Below are positions 35,034 through 46,997 of a stretch of DNA of 64,000 nucleotides, piece after piece. How positions within the stretch are numbered: the first letter of the stretch is position 1; each line of letters starts with the position of its first letter. The translations under genes and the position numbers were made by a program. The notes beneath the pieces are model-generated. The model ran no database searches, was not told where the DNA came from, and saw only the letters and a list, made by a program, of their open reading frames with translations. Location of the stretch: assembly GCF_963576675.1 (NCBI RefSeq), contig NC_088919.1, positions 48,754,501 through 48,818,500 of the forward strand, written 5' to 3'. Source of the DNA: Euphorbia lathyris (lineage: Eukaryota > Streptophyta > Magnoliopsida > Malpighiales > Euphorbiaceae).

Positions 35034-37375
35034 ATGGAGAAGTACTTCGGAAATGCATACAGAGGAGACCCTGGAGTTCCTCACGCAGACCCAGACCGAT
35101 TCTGGAATATATGGATTGGCTCTGCTGCTTTCTCTACCATGACTTTCTTCAATCCCTACCTTTGGCAACTTTCTAACCAATTCAAGTTTGTTCTTCTTCT
35201 CCCTCATCCGTTACTCAATTTAGGGTTTCTCAATGTTTTTACACTGCTTTTCGTATTATGTTATGTGATTTAGATTGTTATTTGTTCAATATCCTGTGTT
35301 TATGGACGAATTTTGTTATGTGTTGAGGGTTTTCTGTGGTGAAGTTCTGAAAATGAAGTTTAAGTTTCCCTTTGTAGTTGAACCAAAGGCTGTGAACTGA
35401 TCACAAACACTATCTATGTTCTTATTTAAGTTCAACTTTCCTTTATAATTGAACAAGCATGGATTAGGTTGTTGGCTATTGATGTCAACAACATTAGTAA
35501 TTTGGGGATTACTTGCTAATTTCTTGATGAAGTCCTCTGCTCACCTGCAAAACGATGGTGTTAGAGTAGGGCTGGGTGTCTGGTGTCTGTACTTAGACGC
35601 TTTGGTGTTGTCTGATGAGGGATGCATAAGTTAGTGTTGCTTGATGAGACGGAGAGGAGACAAATATCAATTAGAGAATCAGCGAGAGGGGGAGAAATCT
35701 TTTGTCCATGGGGCATGGAGTGCCTTCTACTTAGAGTGGTGCTCTCATCATTATTTGGCGGGGTTTAGTGTGTAGTGGACTTTTTTATTTTATTTTAATA
35801 GGATTGGCAGCTTAATCTCTGCAAATTGTGCTGGAGAACGCTATCTCATACTTGTGGTATGTCCAATCAAACGGCTGAGCTGATAGGCTGGGTAAGGGAG
35901 GTTTTAGGGATATTATTGGTCCTCGTTGAAGGTGGATCATGGCTTGGCAATTTGCCTGTTATTAGCTAGGGTTTGCATATTGGCTTTGTTGACTTCATAA
36001 TTGATAGAATTTTCTAAACCTCAGTTGAATTGCATAATTCATAAATCTGATGTAACAATGGGCTTTCTGTGAACTTGATGCAGTTATATTTGGTGGCTTG
36101 ACAATCTCATTGTTAATAAATTTTCTATTTCTCTTTGCTTTCCCTTAGATTGATTAAAATGGCAAAAAGGAATAGTCATCCGTGTTTATTGTATTATTAA
36201 CTCTATTTTATTATCACAAAGATGATCAATTTCTTTTCTGTGGCTTCGTCCTCACATTTGATTCACGTAGATTATGGAAACGAGTCAAAACCATTTAATA
36301 GAATCAAATGGGGGAAGGAGACCTTATTTGATATAATATACAGATGAAGAAAGAAACCAAGCATTTGGCTTAAGTGATCCACCCTAGTCCATTGGGGACT
36401 AGGAGGCAGGCATCTTGCCTAGGGAAAGAGAGGCGGGATGTCTCCATAGGTGAGGAGTCCCGTGGACACAATGGGGCCGTAATGCCCATAGTGCACCCTC
36501 TTACGAGGGTTGAGGTTTGATACGTAAGGGAATCTTGTTGGATAATGTAATGAGTATTGGTTTGGGTTCAGTTGTACTATCGGATGTAGGACTTGGCAAA
36601 ATGCTCATAGGGGAGATACTCCCTTGGTATTAGTTGGCTGCCTGATGGATTGGGGAAGTCTCGACGCCATACGGGGACATTGGCCTAGCCCATGTCTGAC
36701 CCGTGGCAGTTGGTTACCATAGAAAGAGAGGCTCGTTATTTATAAAAAAAAAAAAAAAAACTCTTGCTAGAATGAATAGAACTTGGAGTATAGTCGCAGT
36801 ATTACAATTTACAATTGCTTTCTAGGTTATTGTTAGTGTTGAAATTGACAATTAACGTTTTGTAGTCTTGCGTTAAAAATATGTGATTTTTGAAGCGGCT
36901 AGCTTGTTACATTTAGTATTTTGCTGTTTTTAATCTTGCTCGATTATGTTCGATGTGGATGCAGTTGGCATGACAAGGCCTTTCTATTTGAGCAGTACCA
37001 CTGGAAGAAAGCACTGAAGAAGAATGAGCCATATAAATTTAAGGTGATTTATTTAAACAATCTAATGCTAAAATTTTGTCGCATTCATCACTGACACTAT
37101 GATTCTTCTTCTATGCATCTAACTTTTGCTGCTTATAATGAAGAATTAGAGGTGTCAAAACGGGTTATCGTGTCACAATTTTGTTATGCAGTCTATATGT
37201 TACACTTACACATGAACATGATAATATATGATATAAATGAAACAAAAATGATAATCGTGTCAAACAAATTATTATTTAAATCATGTTGTATGACTTTATT
37301 TTGTTGCAGTGGAACGAGATGGACAAGGAGGTTCGAGACTCGTATTATTTCAACTGGCCTGTCTACTTCCCCTAG
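35034..37375 (+). CDS. mitochondrial complex I (NADH dehydrogenase) small accessory subunit, three exons
   Basis: Exons 35034-35185, 36965-37043 and 37310-37375 join in phase with GT-AG introns (acceptors GATGCAG and TTGTTGCAG) to a 98-residue protein ending …NWPVYFP and TAG. The N-terminus MEKYFGNAYRGDPGVPHADP is highly conserved in plants. Next comes one membrane segment (WIGSAAFSTMTFFNPYLWQL, about residues 26-45), then a charged tail (FEQYHWKKALKKNEPYKFK). By memory this is the plant protein of the Arabidopsis At2g31490 type, assigned to the membrane arm of complex I, probably the NDUFB4/B15 counterpart; the subunit name is less certain than the family. It has no cleavable presequence. 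AATAAA signals lie near 37743. Confidence 0.93.
36360..36760 (+). mobile_element. possible SINE or other retroposon in intron 1
   Basis: A block with higher GC than the intron around it ends in a run of about 17 A (36738-36755). The start has a weak pol III box A-like string (tggcttaagtgatcc). No box B at the expected spacing and no clear duplication was found. Confidence 0.35.
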
Positions 37376-37754
37376 CTTCTTTCTATGCTTAACAAGACAT
37401 TCTCCTTGAGGAGTTTTCTGTGAACAAATGAGATCTGTAGCAAAAAAAGTCTTCTTATTCTCTGCTTACCTATCTCTTGTAGTTCTTGTACTGGTGTTTC
37501 AAACACATTTCTGAAATGTTTACTCTTCAAAAATTTCTTATCATACCATTGGATTTTGAAAGAACACTCTGTTTTTGGTTTATGCTTAATCATTTTTTGT
37601 AGGGGTGATAATTCGGGTTGTGGTGTTACTTTATCTTTGTATTATGTTGGATTTTTTATGTACTTTGATTTTGAGGTAATTTTGTACTTAGGTTCTAGAG
37701 GGTATAAATCATTTATTGCACATGTATTTACAACCTTTTATGAATAAAAAAAAA
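37376..37754. other. 3' flank of the complex I gene
   Basis: No gene. It contains the likely 3' UTR and poly(A) signals (aataaa near 37743) directly next to the inverted-repeat element. Confidence 0.5.
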
Positions 37755-39651
37755 GGGTAAATTCCAAAAAAAACCTATGTGGTTTCATGTTATTCCAAAA
37801 AAAACCCTTGTGGTTTGTTAATACAAAAAAGGATTGTGGTTTGCGCTGTTACCCCGAAAAACGGAAAATGGTTTAACACCGTTAAAGTGCTGACGTGGCA
37901 CAGGGGTAAGGTTGGAAATTCGATTTTTTTTTATTTTTTTATTTTTTTTCCCTCTCTCTCTCCTTCTTCTTCTTCTTCTTCCTCTTCTTTCTTCTTCTTC
38001 CTTTTTCATAGATCTACCTTCCATGATTGTCAGTTCTTTCCTCTTCTTCCTCTATTTTCTATTCTCCGGAATTTCGACTCGTGCGTTAGCCGTTTCCTGC
38101 TCGACGGTGATGATTTCCTCTAAGCGATGGTCTACGATTTCGAACCTCGGAAGATCAGGCAGATTCGAACCTCTGATTTCCTCTAAGCGATGGTCTACGA
38201 TTTCGAACCTCGGAAGATCAGGCAGATTCGAACTGATCTTCTCCTTTTGCCTCCGTTCTATATTTTCTATGTTCTTTGTGTTTTCAGTTTTTTCTTAATT
38301 TTTTACTAACCTGTGTTCTTTTGCTTAGAATTTCGGTGATAGGAAATGCAAAGGGGGTTGGTGAGAGATAAGACGACAACGGTCTTTAGAAACAAAGCAA
38401 AGCGAGAGCAAGTTTATTTGTGTATATGTATACATTCAGTTTCTTTTTTTTTAGGCCTAATGCTTCCCCAACCCCCTTAACTTGTCCAAATTGATCATTT
38501 TATCCCATGAACTCATCGAATGTCCTATTTACCCCCTTAACTCCATAAAAGTGGTATTTCTCACCCCCTCAACTTGTCCATTTATCCCCCCAACTCATAG
38601 AATGTTCTATTTACCCCCCTTAACTCCATAAAAGTGGTATTTTTCACCCCTTACAATCCGTTATCAAAGTCTAAATTGATAACTTTTTTTAAACGTTAAA
38701 CCTATATTTATGCTATTTTGTAAGTGGAACCTAAATTGATACTTCCCCAAAAATCATAGGCCTATTTTGGTACATTATCCCTACATATAATGTATTTAAC
38801 TTGTGTATATTAATGTTCTTGTTATTTTTATTTTTTATCCGTTCTTTCTCTTTTCAAATTTTTTGACTACTATAAAGGGATAAGAAATACCATTTTTATG
38901 GAGTTAAGAGGGTAAATATGATCATAAGTGGTGAGAAATACCACTTTTATGGAGTTAAGGAGGTAAATAGGATATTCGATGAGTTGAGAAGGGGTAAAAT
39001 GACAAATTTGGACAAGTTAAGGGGGTGAGAAATACCATTTTTATGGAGTTAAGGGGGGTAAATAGGACATTCGATGAGTTGGAGGGGTAAAATGACCAAT
39101 TTGGACAAGTTAAGGGGGCTGGAGAAGCATTAAGCCTTTTTTTTTATTTAGCTCTAATGGCAAGCATATAATTTTTGCAGGAATATGAACAATAACACCA
39201 TTGAAGAAATTAGATCAGTAGAATAAATAACCCAACTGCTGCATTGATGAATGAATTTGTATTGAGATTCTTACTGGATTTTCCAGATTTCTGGATTTCC
39301 AGATTTCCGGAAACTTAAAAAAAAAAAGAAAAAAAAGAAGGAAGAATAAGGAGGAAGAAGAAGAAAAAGGAAAAAGAAAAAGAAGAAGAAGAAGGAAGAA
39401 GAAGAAGAAGAAGGAGAAGAAAGAAGAAGGAAGAAGAAGGAGGAGAGAGAGAGGGAAAAAAAATAAAAAAATAAAAAAAATTCGAATTTCCAACCTTACC
39501 CCTGTGCCACGTCAGCACTTTAACGGTGTTAAGCCATTTTTCGTTTTTCGGGTAACGGCGCAAACCACAGTCCTTTTTTTTTGTATTAACAAACCACAAG
39601 AGTTTTTTTGGAATAACATGAAACCACATGGGTTTTTTTTAGAATTTACCC
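37755..39651. mobile_element. long-inverted-repeat (foldback-like) element, about 1.9 kb
   Basis: The first about 250 bp (from gggtaaattcc, through gtgctgacgtggcacagggg, to a C/T-rich tract) recur as reverse complement at about 39310-39651. Flanks are A-rich (taaaaaaaa left, taaaaaaat right), giving a possible 8-9-bp duplication. The interior holds a 63-bp tandem duplication (38111-38236, aagcgatggtctacgatttc) and another TIR element (38453-39137). Low-complexity frames such as 39215-39493 are translations of the C/T-rich tract and not genes. Confidence 0.8.
38453..39137. mobile_element. TIR element nested in the foldback element
   Basis: It begins aggcctaatgcttccccaac and ends with the imperfect reverse complement (ggagaagcattaagcct). 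Both arms repeat the phrase ttaactccataaaagtgg and its complement two or three times. 685 bp. T-rich flanks hide any duplication. Confidence 0.75.
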
Positions 39652-39700
39652 TAAAAAAATAAATCAGAATTCCTCATTTGAGAGAAATTAAGGTTCGTCC

Positions 39701-40527
39701 TTTTATATTGGGTAAATAATTATAAAGTCCCTGAGTTTTTACTTAATACACTAGTTAGTCCCTCTGTTTTTAGAAATAATTATATAGTCCCTCAGTTTTT
39801 AGTTTCATCAACTCCTTAGTCCTTATGTTTGAGTCAATGGTCAAACTATACCAAATAAATTTTAAAATACCAAAATTACCCTTTATTCTATATTTTAATA
39901 ATAAAATATCTATTTTTCCAATTTTATGTTTTTTTCTCCTTTTTTCCTATATAGTCTCTACAATATTTTTTTTTCTGCATAATCTCTATAATATTGAGTA
40001 ATTAATTTATTAAATTTTATATAATTATAGAAATTTAATTTAGTAGCCTAAATTTTATTGACTAAAAAAATGAATGAAAAATATTTCAAAAATTATCAAA
40101 ATAAGAGCAAAACTATATAAATTGTAAAAAGTAATCTTTATTTATCTCTAATAAATTTTATAAATGAAAAAAAATTATGATTTTTTAAAAAATTTATTAA
40201 TATTTAATGCTAGTTTAAATTATATTAAAAAAAATAAAAATTTAAGAGAATAAAAATACATTTTTAATGATTAGTATATACAATTACATAAATTTCGGTA
40301 TTATATACTTCATAAACTTTATTAAAACTATTTCCATTAAATTTGAAATTAAAAATAAGTTTTTTATGTAAATAACTAGGGGCAATTTGGACTTTCATCT
40401 ACAAAAACACATGGAAGGACTAAAAGTTGATTAAAATAAAACTTAAGGACCTTATAATAATAGGATGGACCTACTAGTATGTTAAGCAAAAACATAAGGA
40501 CTTTATAATTATTTACCCTTTTATATT
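39701..40527. mobile_element. Mutator-type MITE with perfect 9-bp duplication
   Basis: TIRs gggtaaataattataaagtc (39710) and its reverse complement ending at 40518 enclose an AT-rich centre. The 9-bp duplication TTTTATATT (39701-39709 and 40519-40527) is perfect. Nine bases is the signature of the Mutator superfamily. No coding capacity. Confidence 0.9.
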
Positions 40528-40539
40528 TTAGGTTTTCAA

Positions 40540-41800
40540 TCCCTTCAAATTCAAGCTTGTAAATCTTATTTGTTGGTTTATGGTTAAAACCAACACCCAA
40601 TTCTTTCTCTCAACCCATGTCTGCATTATTTGGTGTTAGTCTTTGATCATTTCTTAATCTAATACTTACTTGAGTATTGAATTCCATCAAAGTTTGAAGC
40701 ACAACAATGAAGTACTTGAAAAATTGAAGGTGCAAGACAAAAGATTGAGGTGGAGAGAAAAACTTTCATGGAAGAGTTTAGAATTGATCTTCAAAGCTTG
40801 AGACAAGAGATGGTGAGAGATTTTGAGTAATTCTTGAAATAACTAAATGGTGGAGAAAAGAAAGCTCTCTCTTCATATCAAGAAGACTCATTTATTTCTA
40901 AAAGGAATCATCACCAATTTCTCTTTAATCCAAATCATAGAGATAAATCATAATTTGTCAGATTCTTATATTGAAGATATAAGTATTGAAACTGTTAGTG
41001 GGAAGTTGGATGATTCTCTTGTTGAAGATGATTTAAGTTCTCATTTTGAGTTTATGAGATAATAAAATTGTAATTGAGAATTTGGATCTTTGTATGAATG
41101 AGGATGAATGCCTTTTACTAGGTGAGGACATTAGGGAGATTGATTTTTTTATATGGTATTAGGGAAGCTTATGTTGGAAAGAATGCTCCCTATGCGTTTG
41201 AGAAAATTTTCCTTTGAAATAACTTTACTAATATGCTTAAAGAAGATGGGGGTATTGATCTTGAAGAAGGGGAGAATGAAATGGGGTTGGAACTTGCTAC
41301 GAGGAGAAGGACAAAATCACTTTATGCATGAAGATTGAAGGATATGAGTGATGGAAAAGATGTTGGTGGATCAAATGTGTTAGGATGTGACGAGTTAAAC
41401 AGTCTGGAAAACTTGAAAAATAGAATAACTGACTTGATCTATAAAAAGAATCACATGAGAGATGAGTCTTTCAAATGGTGTGTAATCCATCACAAATGGT
41501 GTGTAACTGATGGATTGATTTCAAACGAGGGTAGTGATGTGCTTGAAAAAATCACTTGTGGGAAAGCGAGATTGGGTTGCGAAAGAGAATAACGAGTTCG
41601 AGAATAAGATTGATAAGGAGAAAAACGAGTTTAAGAATGAAATTGATAAGGAGAAGAATAAGCTTGAGAATGAAATTGAGAAGGAGAAAGAGAGGGAGAA
41701 AGAGAAAAGCGAGATGCAAAATGGAATCCGAGTGGATAAATCTAGAATTGGTGAATAGAAGGATACGAAAACTTGAGATTGCCCTATGCAAAGTAATGTG
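40540..41800 (+). pseudogene. decayed coding sequence, probably retrotransposon
   Basis: Several short plus-strand frames are broken by stops. The segment near 41590-41745 encodes KNEFKNEIDKEKNKLENEIE, a strongly charged coiled-coil-like repeat. With the gypsy integrase tail just downstream it may be the rest of the same dead element, but gene family cannot be stated. Confidence 0.35.
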
Positions 41801-41934
41801 GGAGCTAAGATAAATGCTCGTGGGATGACTAAGAAATGGGTCGACAAGTGTTGAAGAGACATTCCTTTTGACATCGATGATGAGTGGAAGAAGACTGCAG
41901 AGATAAAAGTCAATGAGGAATAACATCAAGGAAA

Positions 41935-42180
41935 TTTATAGTTTGAGGTCAGGGATGAAGTTCTTGTATAGTCGAGCATCAAGATATTTTCAAGCGCATC
42001 GAGTGTCAAACTTCAACTCTAGAAAATTGATTCTTTCAAGATCGTGGAGAAAGTGAATCTGAAAACTTGCGAGGTGGTCATCTCGAATTCTTTGGAAATA
42101 ACACCAATTCCGTTCAATATGAAGAGTTTAGTCCATTCAAGATCGACGAGCTTCTTCCATACTCAATAAATAACTTCTTT
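41935..42180 (+). pseudogene. Ty3/gypsy integrase C-terminus remnant
   Basis: One frame with two stops reads FEVRDEVLV, then SSVKLQL, then DSFKIVEKVNLKTCEVVISN and FNMKSL. This follows the order of the GPY/F-like tail of gypsy integrases (entry strand, Lys-Leu, FKI…, Asn, FN…L). Strongly decayed. Confidence 0.5.
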
Positions 42181-42469
42181 TCAAGAGAGAGTGTATGATG
42201 AGGGCATCAAGTTGATAAAAAATGATAAACTAGAGAAGTGGAAGAAATCGAGTAAAAAAGGCTCAAATAAAAGGAACATGGTAACAACAAGGATTATAAT
42301 AAAGGTATTCATCCATAAGATTCTAATTCTAATAAGTCTAGATCTAACAATGAATGACCCAATATATGGTCATTAAGGTCCATATGATCAAAATCGCTTA
42401 CCATAAATACCCATTTGAAACAAACTCAACAAGTAATGGGATTATTTAAAAAAAAGTTCACTTTTAGAA

Positions 42470-43150
42470 TACGCTTAATACATCATTTGCTCACTGAACT
42501 TGTCCAAAAAGTTCGATTGATCTCCTGAACTTTCAAAGTGTCTCGTTAGCCCATCAACTTGCTTAAAATGTCCAGTTAGCTTTATAAACTTACGTAAAAT
42601 GTAATCAATTAATCACTTGGTTGTAAAACAAGTAAGCTACATCCGAAATATGTGTTGCACGCACCTTAAAATGTTATTACATAATTCATAGAATATATTA
42701 AAAATTAAGTTCTTACCTATTCAACTGTAAAACTTGTCTTCTCTACTATTAGAACTGCATATCCCGAACTTAGTTGTTTACTTTTTTTTTTCTTTTAAGA
42801 GACGTGCAATACATTTTTTGTATTTAACTTTTGTTTGAATGATTAATTGATTATATTTTTCACAAGTTCGGAGAACTAACTAAATGAGAACTTCTACGGT
42901 GGACCGAGTGCAATGGATCCAACCAATGAAAAAAAGAGAATCATGCTAACTCATTGGGAGATGATTGGTGTAAGGAAAAAAAAAGCACAATTATCATGTT
43001 TCTATTGGCAAGGTCCAATGTATCGGTAGCATAGTATAACTTGTCCAAAACATTATATACAACTTGATAGATTTCATGGAATATTTGAATTTGAGGGACA
43101 TGTATTTGTTATGTTTATCTTATCAAACGAAGAATAAGCTGTCAGTTGTA
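42470..43150. other. intergenic with degenerate MITE-like repeats
   Basis: Phrases such as cctgaactttcaaagtgtct near 42531 and an inverted partner around 42840-42890 (attaattgattata, ttcggagaac) suggest an old MITE. No gene. Positions 43100-43170 are the likely core promoter and leader of the lumen-protein gene. Confidence 0.4.
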
Positions 43151-43170
43151 CGGTCTCAGAGAAAGAAACC

Positions 43171-46100
43171 ATGTCGTCGTTTCTCCATTTTCCATCTTCT
43201 CTCCCGCTCAGATTCACCTCTCCTCCTTCATTAACACCGTCCATTACGGCGTCGTGGCCAAGCTTCCGGCCACCCTCTTCAATCCAAAATTCAACTTATT
43301 CCAGCAATTGCGCCGTCAATTTCCGATCCAAATATTTGAATTTGCTTCTCTCCGGAGCTCTCGCGCTTGGTTTATCACTTTCAGGCAAGTATGGGTTATC
43401 TCTTTCCTATTCTTTTTTTTCCCCAATTTCTGAGGAAATGTAGTACAAGTACTTGGATTTTGTAGGAGTGGAGTTTGCTGAGGCAAAAGTCGGAGTTAAC
43501 AAGCCGGAATTGCTTCCTAAAGAGTTCACTACCGTTATAGATGTTGCCGGTTTCCTCTCCGATGGCCAGGTGCGGTTCATTCTTCTTTTCTGTTTGGGGA
43601 TAAAGATTCTATGGCTAAAATGTACCTCTCTTACCGAAGTTTGGGCGTCTGGATTGCAAACTTCATTATTTTAATAAAATTATGCAACATTTGATTTCAA
43701 TAAAGTTATTTGGATCAATTTATATAGCATAGTATCTTTTTATACACAAATTAAGAAATTTATTAATTTTATTGAAAGAAAATGAAGTTATTATCGGTAC
43801 AATTTGCCGGAGATTCTGCTTTTAACTAGAGAAGTCAGAAATGCTACATAAGTTATTTGCAGGAGAAAAGACTTGCAAAGGAAATTGCAGAGATTGAGAA
43901 GGATACAGGATTCAAATTAAGAGTTTTAGCTCAAAATTATCCTGATACACCAGGTATTTTTAGGATAAAATGCCATTGAAGTTCAGAGTCTACCTTCATA
44001 TTTTTTTTTTATGAAAGTTATAGAAAACTCTTCAGAACTTCATATTTGATTGTAATAAAGTCATTTCGGGTTCATTTGTGTTTAAAAACTCACCGGAATA
44101 TTGACAGACACAAGAGACATTTCATTATATACTAACTAAACTAAAGCATGTTAAACATAACTTACTTTTAAGCGTTACATGACAGCCGCATGATTCTCAT
44201 CGTGGCACTTCTTTTTTTCAATGAAATTACTAAATTTTACATTAGATTTTAATAAATTTCTTTCGTTGAATTTGTGTATACAAGTACTCACTTGAACGTT
44301 GACTGATGTAACACACTATATGTCAACAAAGCGTCATACCACCGACTTTTGTGGTGTGATTACGCCCGTTACATCCTAAGCCCAAAAAAAATGAAATTCA
44401 AGGAGGCAGGGTAGGGTGTGGTTATCGACTTATATTCTTGTTTGACTTGAAGTTTACTTGGCATATAGTTATTATTTTTGCGCTAGTCAACATTTCGGTG
44501 AATTTTTATACAGAAATTGATCGAAATTACTTTATGGAAATCAAATGTGAAATTCAGTGCTCTTATTAGCTGAAAATGAAATTCAGTAGTAATCGCGTGG
44601 ATGCAATTTATCTGATATTTTTAGTATTTCCATATATCCTACAGACATTTTTTTTTAATGATTTAAAATTAAATAATCCCGAATCATTTCGGAACTAAGG
44701 CTTTGTTGTTGTATTTAAAATTAAATGACTGCTTGATCTGTTATTTTTCTAGGATTGGCAATTAGGGATTTCTGGCAAGTGGATGATAGGACAATTGTCT
44801 TTGTTGCAGATCCCACATTTGGTACAACTGCTTGGATTTTACATTTGCTTAATACATATTCAACCTCTTAAACTTTCAAAATGATTTTTCCGCCACTTCA
44901 ACTTGCTTGAAACAACTTTTCTGTTACTTAAAATGAGCTTTCTGCCATCTCAATTCGCTTAAACTGTCAATGGCTTGTATAGTGTGGTATCGTCACGTGG
45001 AAATAAGGGTTAGTTATGACAGTTTAAATAAGTTGGGAGAGCGGAAAAAGATTCTTTTGAAAGTTTAGAAAGTCAATAGACGTTTGGTCCAAATTAGAGG
45101 GTATACATAATATATGTAGACAGTTTCCTATTCTTTTGACAATTTGATCAGTTGATTACTTTCAAATTTATCTGTTCAGGAAATATTTTAAATTTCAATG
45201 TTGGAGATTCTGTTGATCTAGACATTCCCCGAAGCTTTTGGAGTCGTCTAGCAGGGAAATATGGGAACATGTTTTATTGGAAAGAGCAGGTAAGGCTCCA
45301 AGCTAACTTGATTTTTAATTTCAATTTTAATTCTGTCTAGATTCTGCACATAATTTAATATCAAAAGAATTTTGGATAAAGGATGAACTTGGTCCTTCAA
45401 GTTAGGGTTTTGTATTATTTTGGTACTATAATATTGGATTTTGTCAGTTTGGTTTTGAATCAATGTGTCTTAGGTCCAAGAGGGAGTTTCTGCATCCACT
45501 AGTCATAAAAAAAAACGCCACAAAACTTCACGAAAATTGTATACGGAGCTTCAATTTTTTTTTTTTTACAAAACACCCAGAAAAGATTAATCAAGCATCC
45601 ATAAATCACTAAACTATTAATAAATCCTGCATCCATCTCGGCTCTAATCGACTCACTTGAGTCTTCCCTTTACATAGAGTGAGTCCAATTGTATGGAAAG
45701 GAGAGTACTTCCTAGTTAGAATTGTATCATGTTTAGGTGTAATGCCCCTATTTTTTTTTGTGGTCTAACCAGCCGGTATTTTTGGCTGATAATTCAGGCT
45801 ATTTCAGATTCGAGCTAGGTAGGTTCCTATTGGAAAAAAAAACTTTTTCACCAAGTATTTTAGTCACAACTATATTCCCAACTTCAGGATTCGAACATTG
45901 ATTGAATGAGTTAAATTGCGCTAGTATCTTAATCACCTGGACCATATGCTTGATGCGCTTAAGTCCAATAAGCTTGGTCCTACGAGTGCTGGTCGTGTGT
46001 CTGTGTGGGACCCACTTAGGATCATCCCGAATACCGAAAATGATCTTCACCTACATATCGATATCTTCATCTACATATGGATCTTTCAAATTATCATTTT

Positions 46101-46315
46101 CTTTTTATCAAATTAGTTCAAAATAATATACGTCCCAGTATCAGATCACTACATGTTTAGAAACGAAGAATCATATGATGACACGTATCATTTCTTTTTT
46201 TACGGATTTGATGATGGTACAGGGTGAAGATGCATCAATTGAATCAGCAGTGATGGCAATATCTAGTTGCTTGAGAGAACCTGTTGGCTCCACCAATTGC
46301 TCTGAGATAAAATAA
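43171..46315 (+). CDS. thylakoid-lumen protein (15-kDa type), six exons
   Basis: Exons 43171-43384, 43466-43569, 43863-43953, 44753-44821, 45180-45289 and 46223-46315 join in phase to 226 residues. The first about 75 residues are a Ser/Pro-rich plastid transit peptide followed by a hydrophobic lumen-targeting segment (LNLLLSGALALGLSLS). The mature part begins near EFAEAKVGVNKPELLPKEF and contains IDVAGFLSDGQEKRLAKEIA, LRVLAQNYPDTPG, FWQVDDRTIVFVAD, FGNILNFNVG and FWSRLAGKYGNMF, as in the plant TPM-domain protein called thylakoid lumenal 15.0 kDa protein 2. Its biochemical role is not firmly known; it resides in the thylakoid lumen. Intron 1 uses GC-AG; the others GT-AG. Alternative start at 43146 is out of frame. 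Confidence 0.93.
43385..43465 (+). other. GC-AG intron 1 of the lumen-protein gene
   Basis: The exon end TTTCAG is followed by GCAAGT, and the intron ends TTTTGTAG. Splicing at GC gives SLSGVEFAEA in frame. The nearby GT four bases downstream would give a frameshift and an immediate stop. GC donors with the strong context AG/GCAAGT are a known minor class. Confidence 0.88.
44826..45110. mobile_element. MITE-like element in intron 4 of the lumen-protein gene
   Basis: The left part (ttaaactttcaaaatgattt, ttccgcc) is mirrored at the right (gcggaaaaagattcttttg, aaagttt). About 285 bp, no coding capacity, in the 358-bp intron. Confidence 0.6.
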
Positions 46316-46449
46316 GTCTGAAGATTGTTTTCACTCTCCAGTCTGCTTGAACAATTCATTTGTAATTCTCTTAATCTCCTCTCACAAATTGTAAGAATTG
46401 TGGATATTTGTTGAAAAGATTAACAAAATTCAATTTTTTAGATTATGAT

Positions 46450-46565
46450 AAGCAGTGGCGGAGCCAGGATTTCGTACCTGGAGGGCTGCCCAGGGCGGCA
46501 CCACCCCTACTCAGGGGTGGTGCCGGAGACAGGGGCTGCGGCCCCCGGGCCCTGAGCTGTCTCCG
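46450..46565. mobile_element. fragment of a hAT-like element
   Basis: It starts cagtggcggagccaggat, the same terminus as the element at 60279-60935. A GC-rich stretch with inverted phrases (ccacccctactcaggggtgg; ggagacag…ctgtctcc) follows. The other terminus is not found nearby, so it is truncated. Confidence 0.5.
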
Positions 46566-46749
46566 GAAAATTTGTTACAGAATGTATTGCTGCAGCTATG
46601 ATTATAGGAATCAGAATAAATGTGATATTTCTTAGCATAACATACTTTGATGTTTGTATATGCACTTCATTATACGAAATATACAAGTATTTTTCCATTC
46701 TCTCTGTGTCAGATGGCATTAGTGCCCGTCTAATTTTTAAGTTTATTAT

Positions 46750-46985
46750 ATTAGGATGGTCTAATATCTCGTAGATATTGTTAAACGTGTTCACATGTAT
46801 GAAATACATACTTTACTAATATATTTCAATTACTCTCTTTCTATTTTTTTAATGTGAGATTTAGTTCATTACTACTTTTATCGTCATCTTTTAGGCCGCT
46901 TTTTCTCAAACCTTTAATACCGACACCCACCCCCTCAGAACCGACTCGTTACATGCCTACTATCTTCTGCCTGGTTCATCCTCGA
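46750..46985. repeat. dispersed repeat, left copy
   Basis: Shares ordered phrases with 47785-48025 (ggtctaatatc, tagatattgt, acatgtat, aatgtgagatt/aacgtgagatt, the catcttttaggccgc / catcctttaaagccac pair). The two copies lie in direct orientation about 1 kb apart. Confidence 0.55.
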
Positions 46986-46997
46986 ACCATCACATAT

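Noticed and set aside
37912..38298. 128-codon frame rich in Phe, Leu and Ser, and antisense partner at 39215-39629
   Set aside because: Translation of the C/T-rich arm of the foldback element; looks like a membrane protein only because of base composition.
41521..41929. Minus-strand frames of 125-130 codons rich in Phe, Ser, Leu
   Set aside because: Antisense to the charged coiled-coil stretch on the plus strand; a compositional mirror.
43146..43433. Upstream ATG giving a 95-codon frame at the lumen-protein gene
   Set aside because: It is out of frame with exons 2-6; the ATG at 43171 gives a transit peptide and joins all exons in phase.
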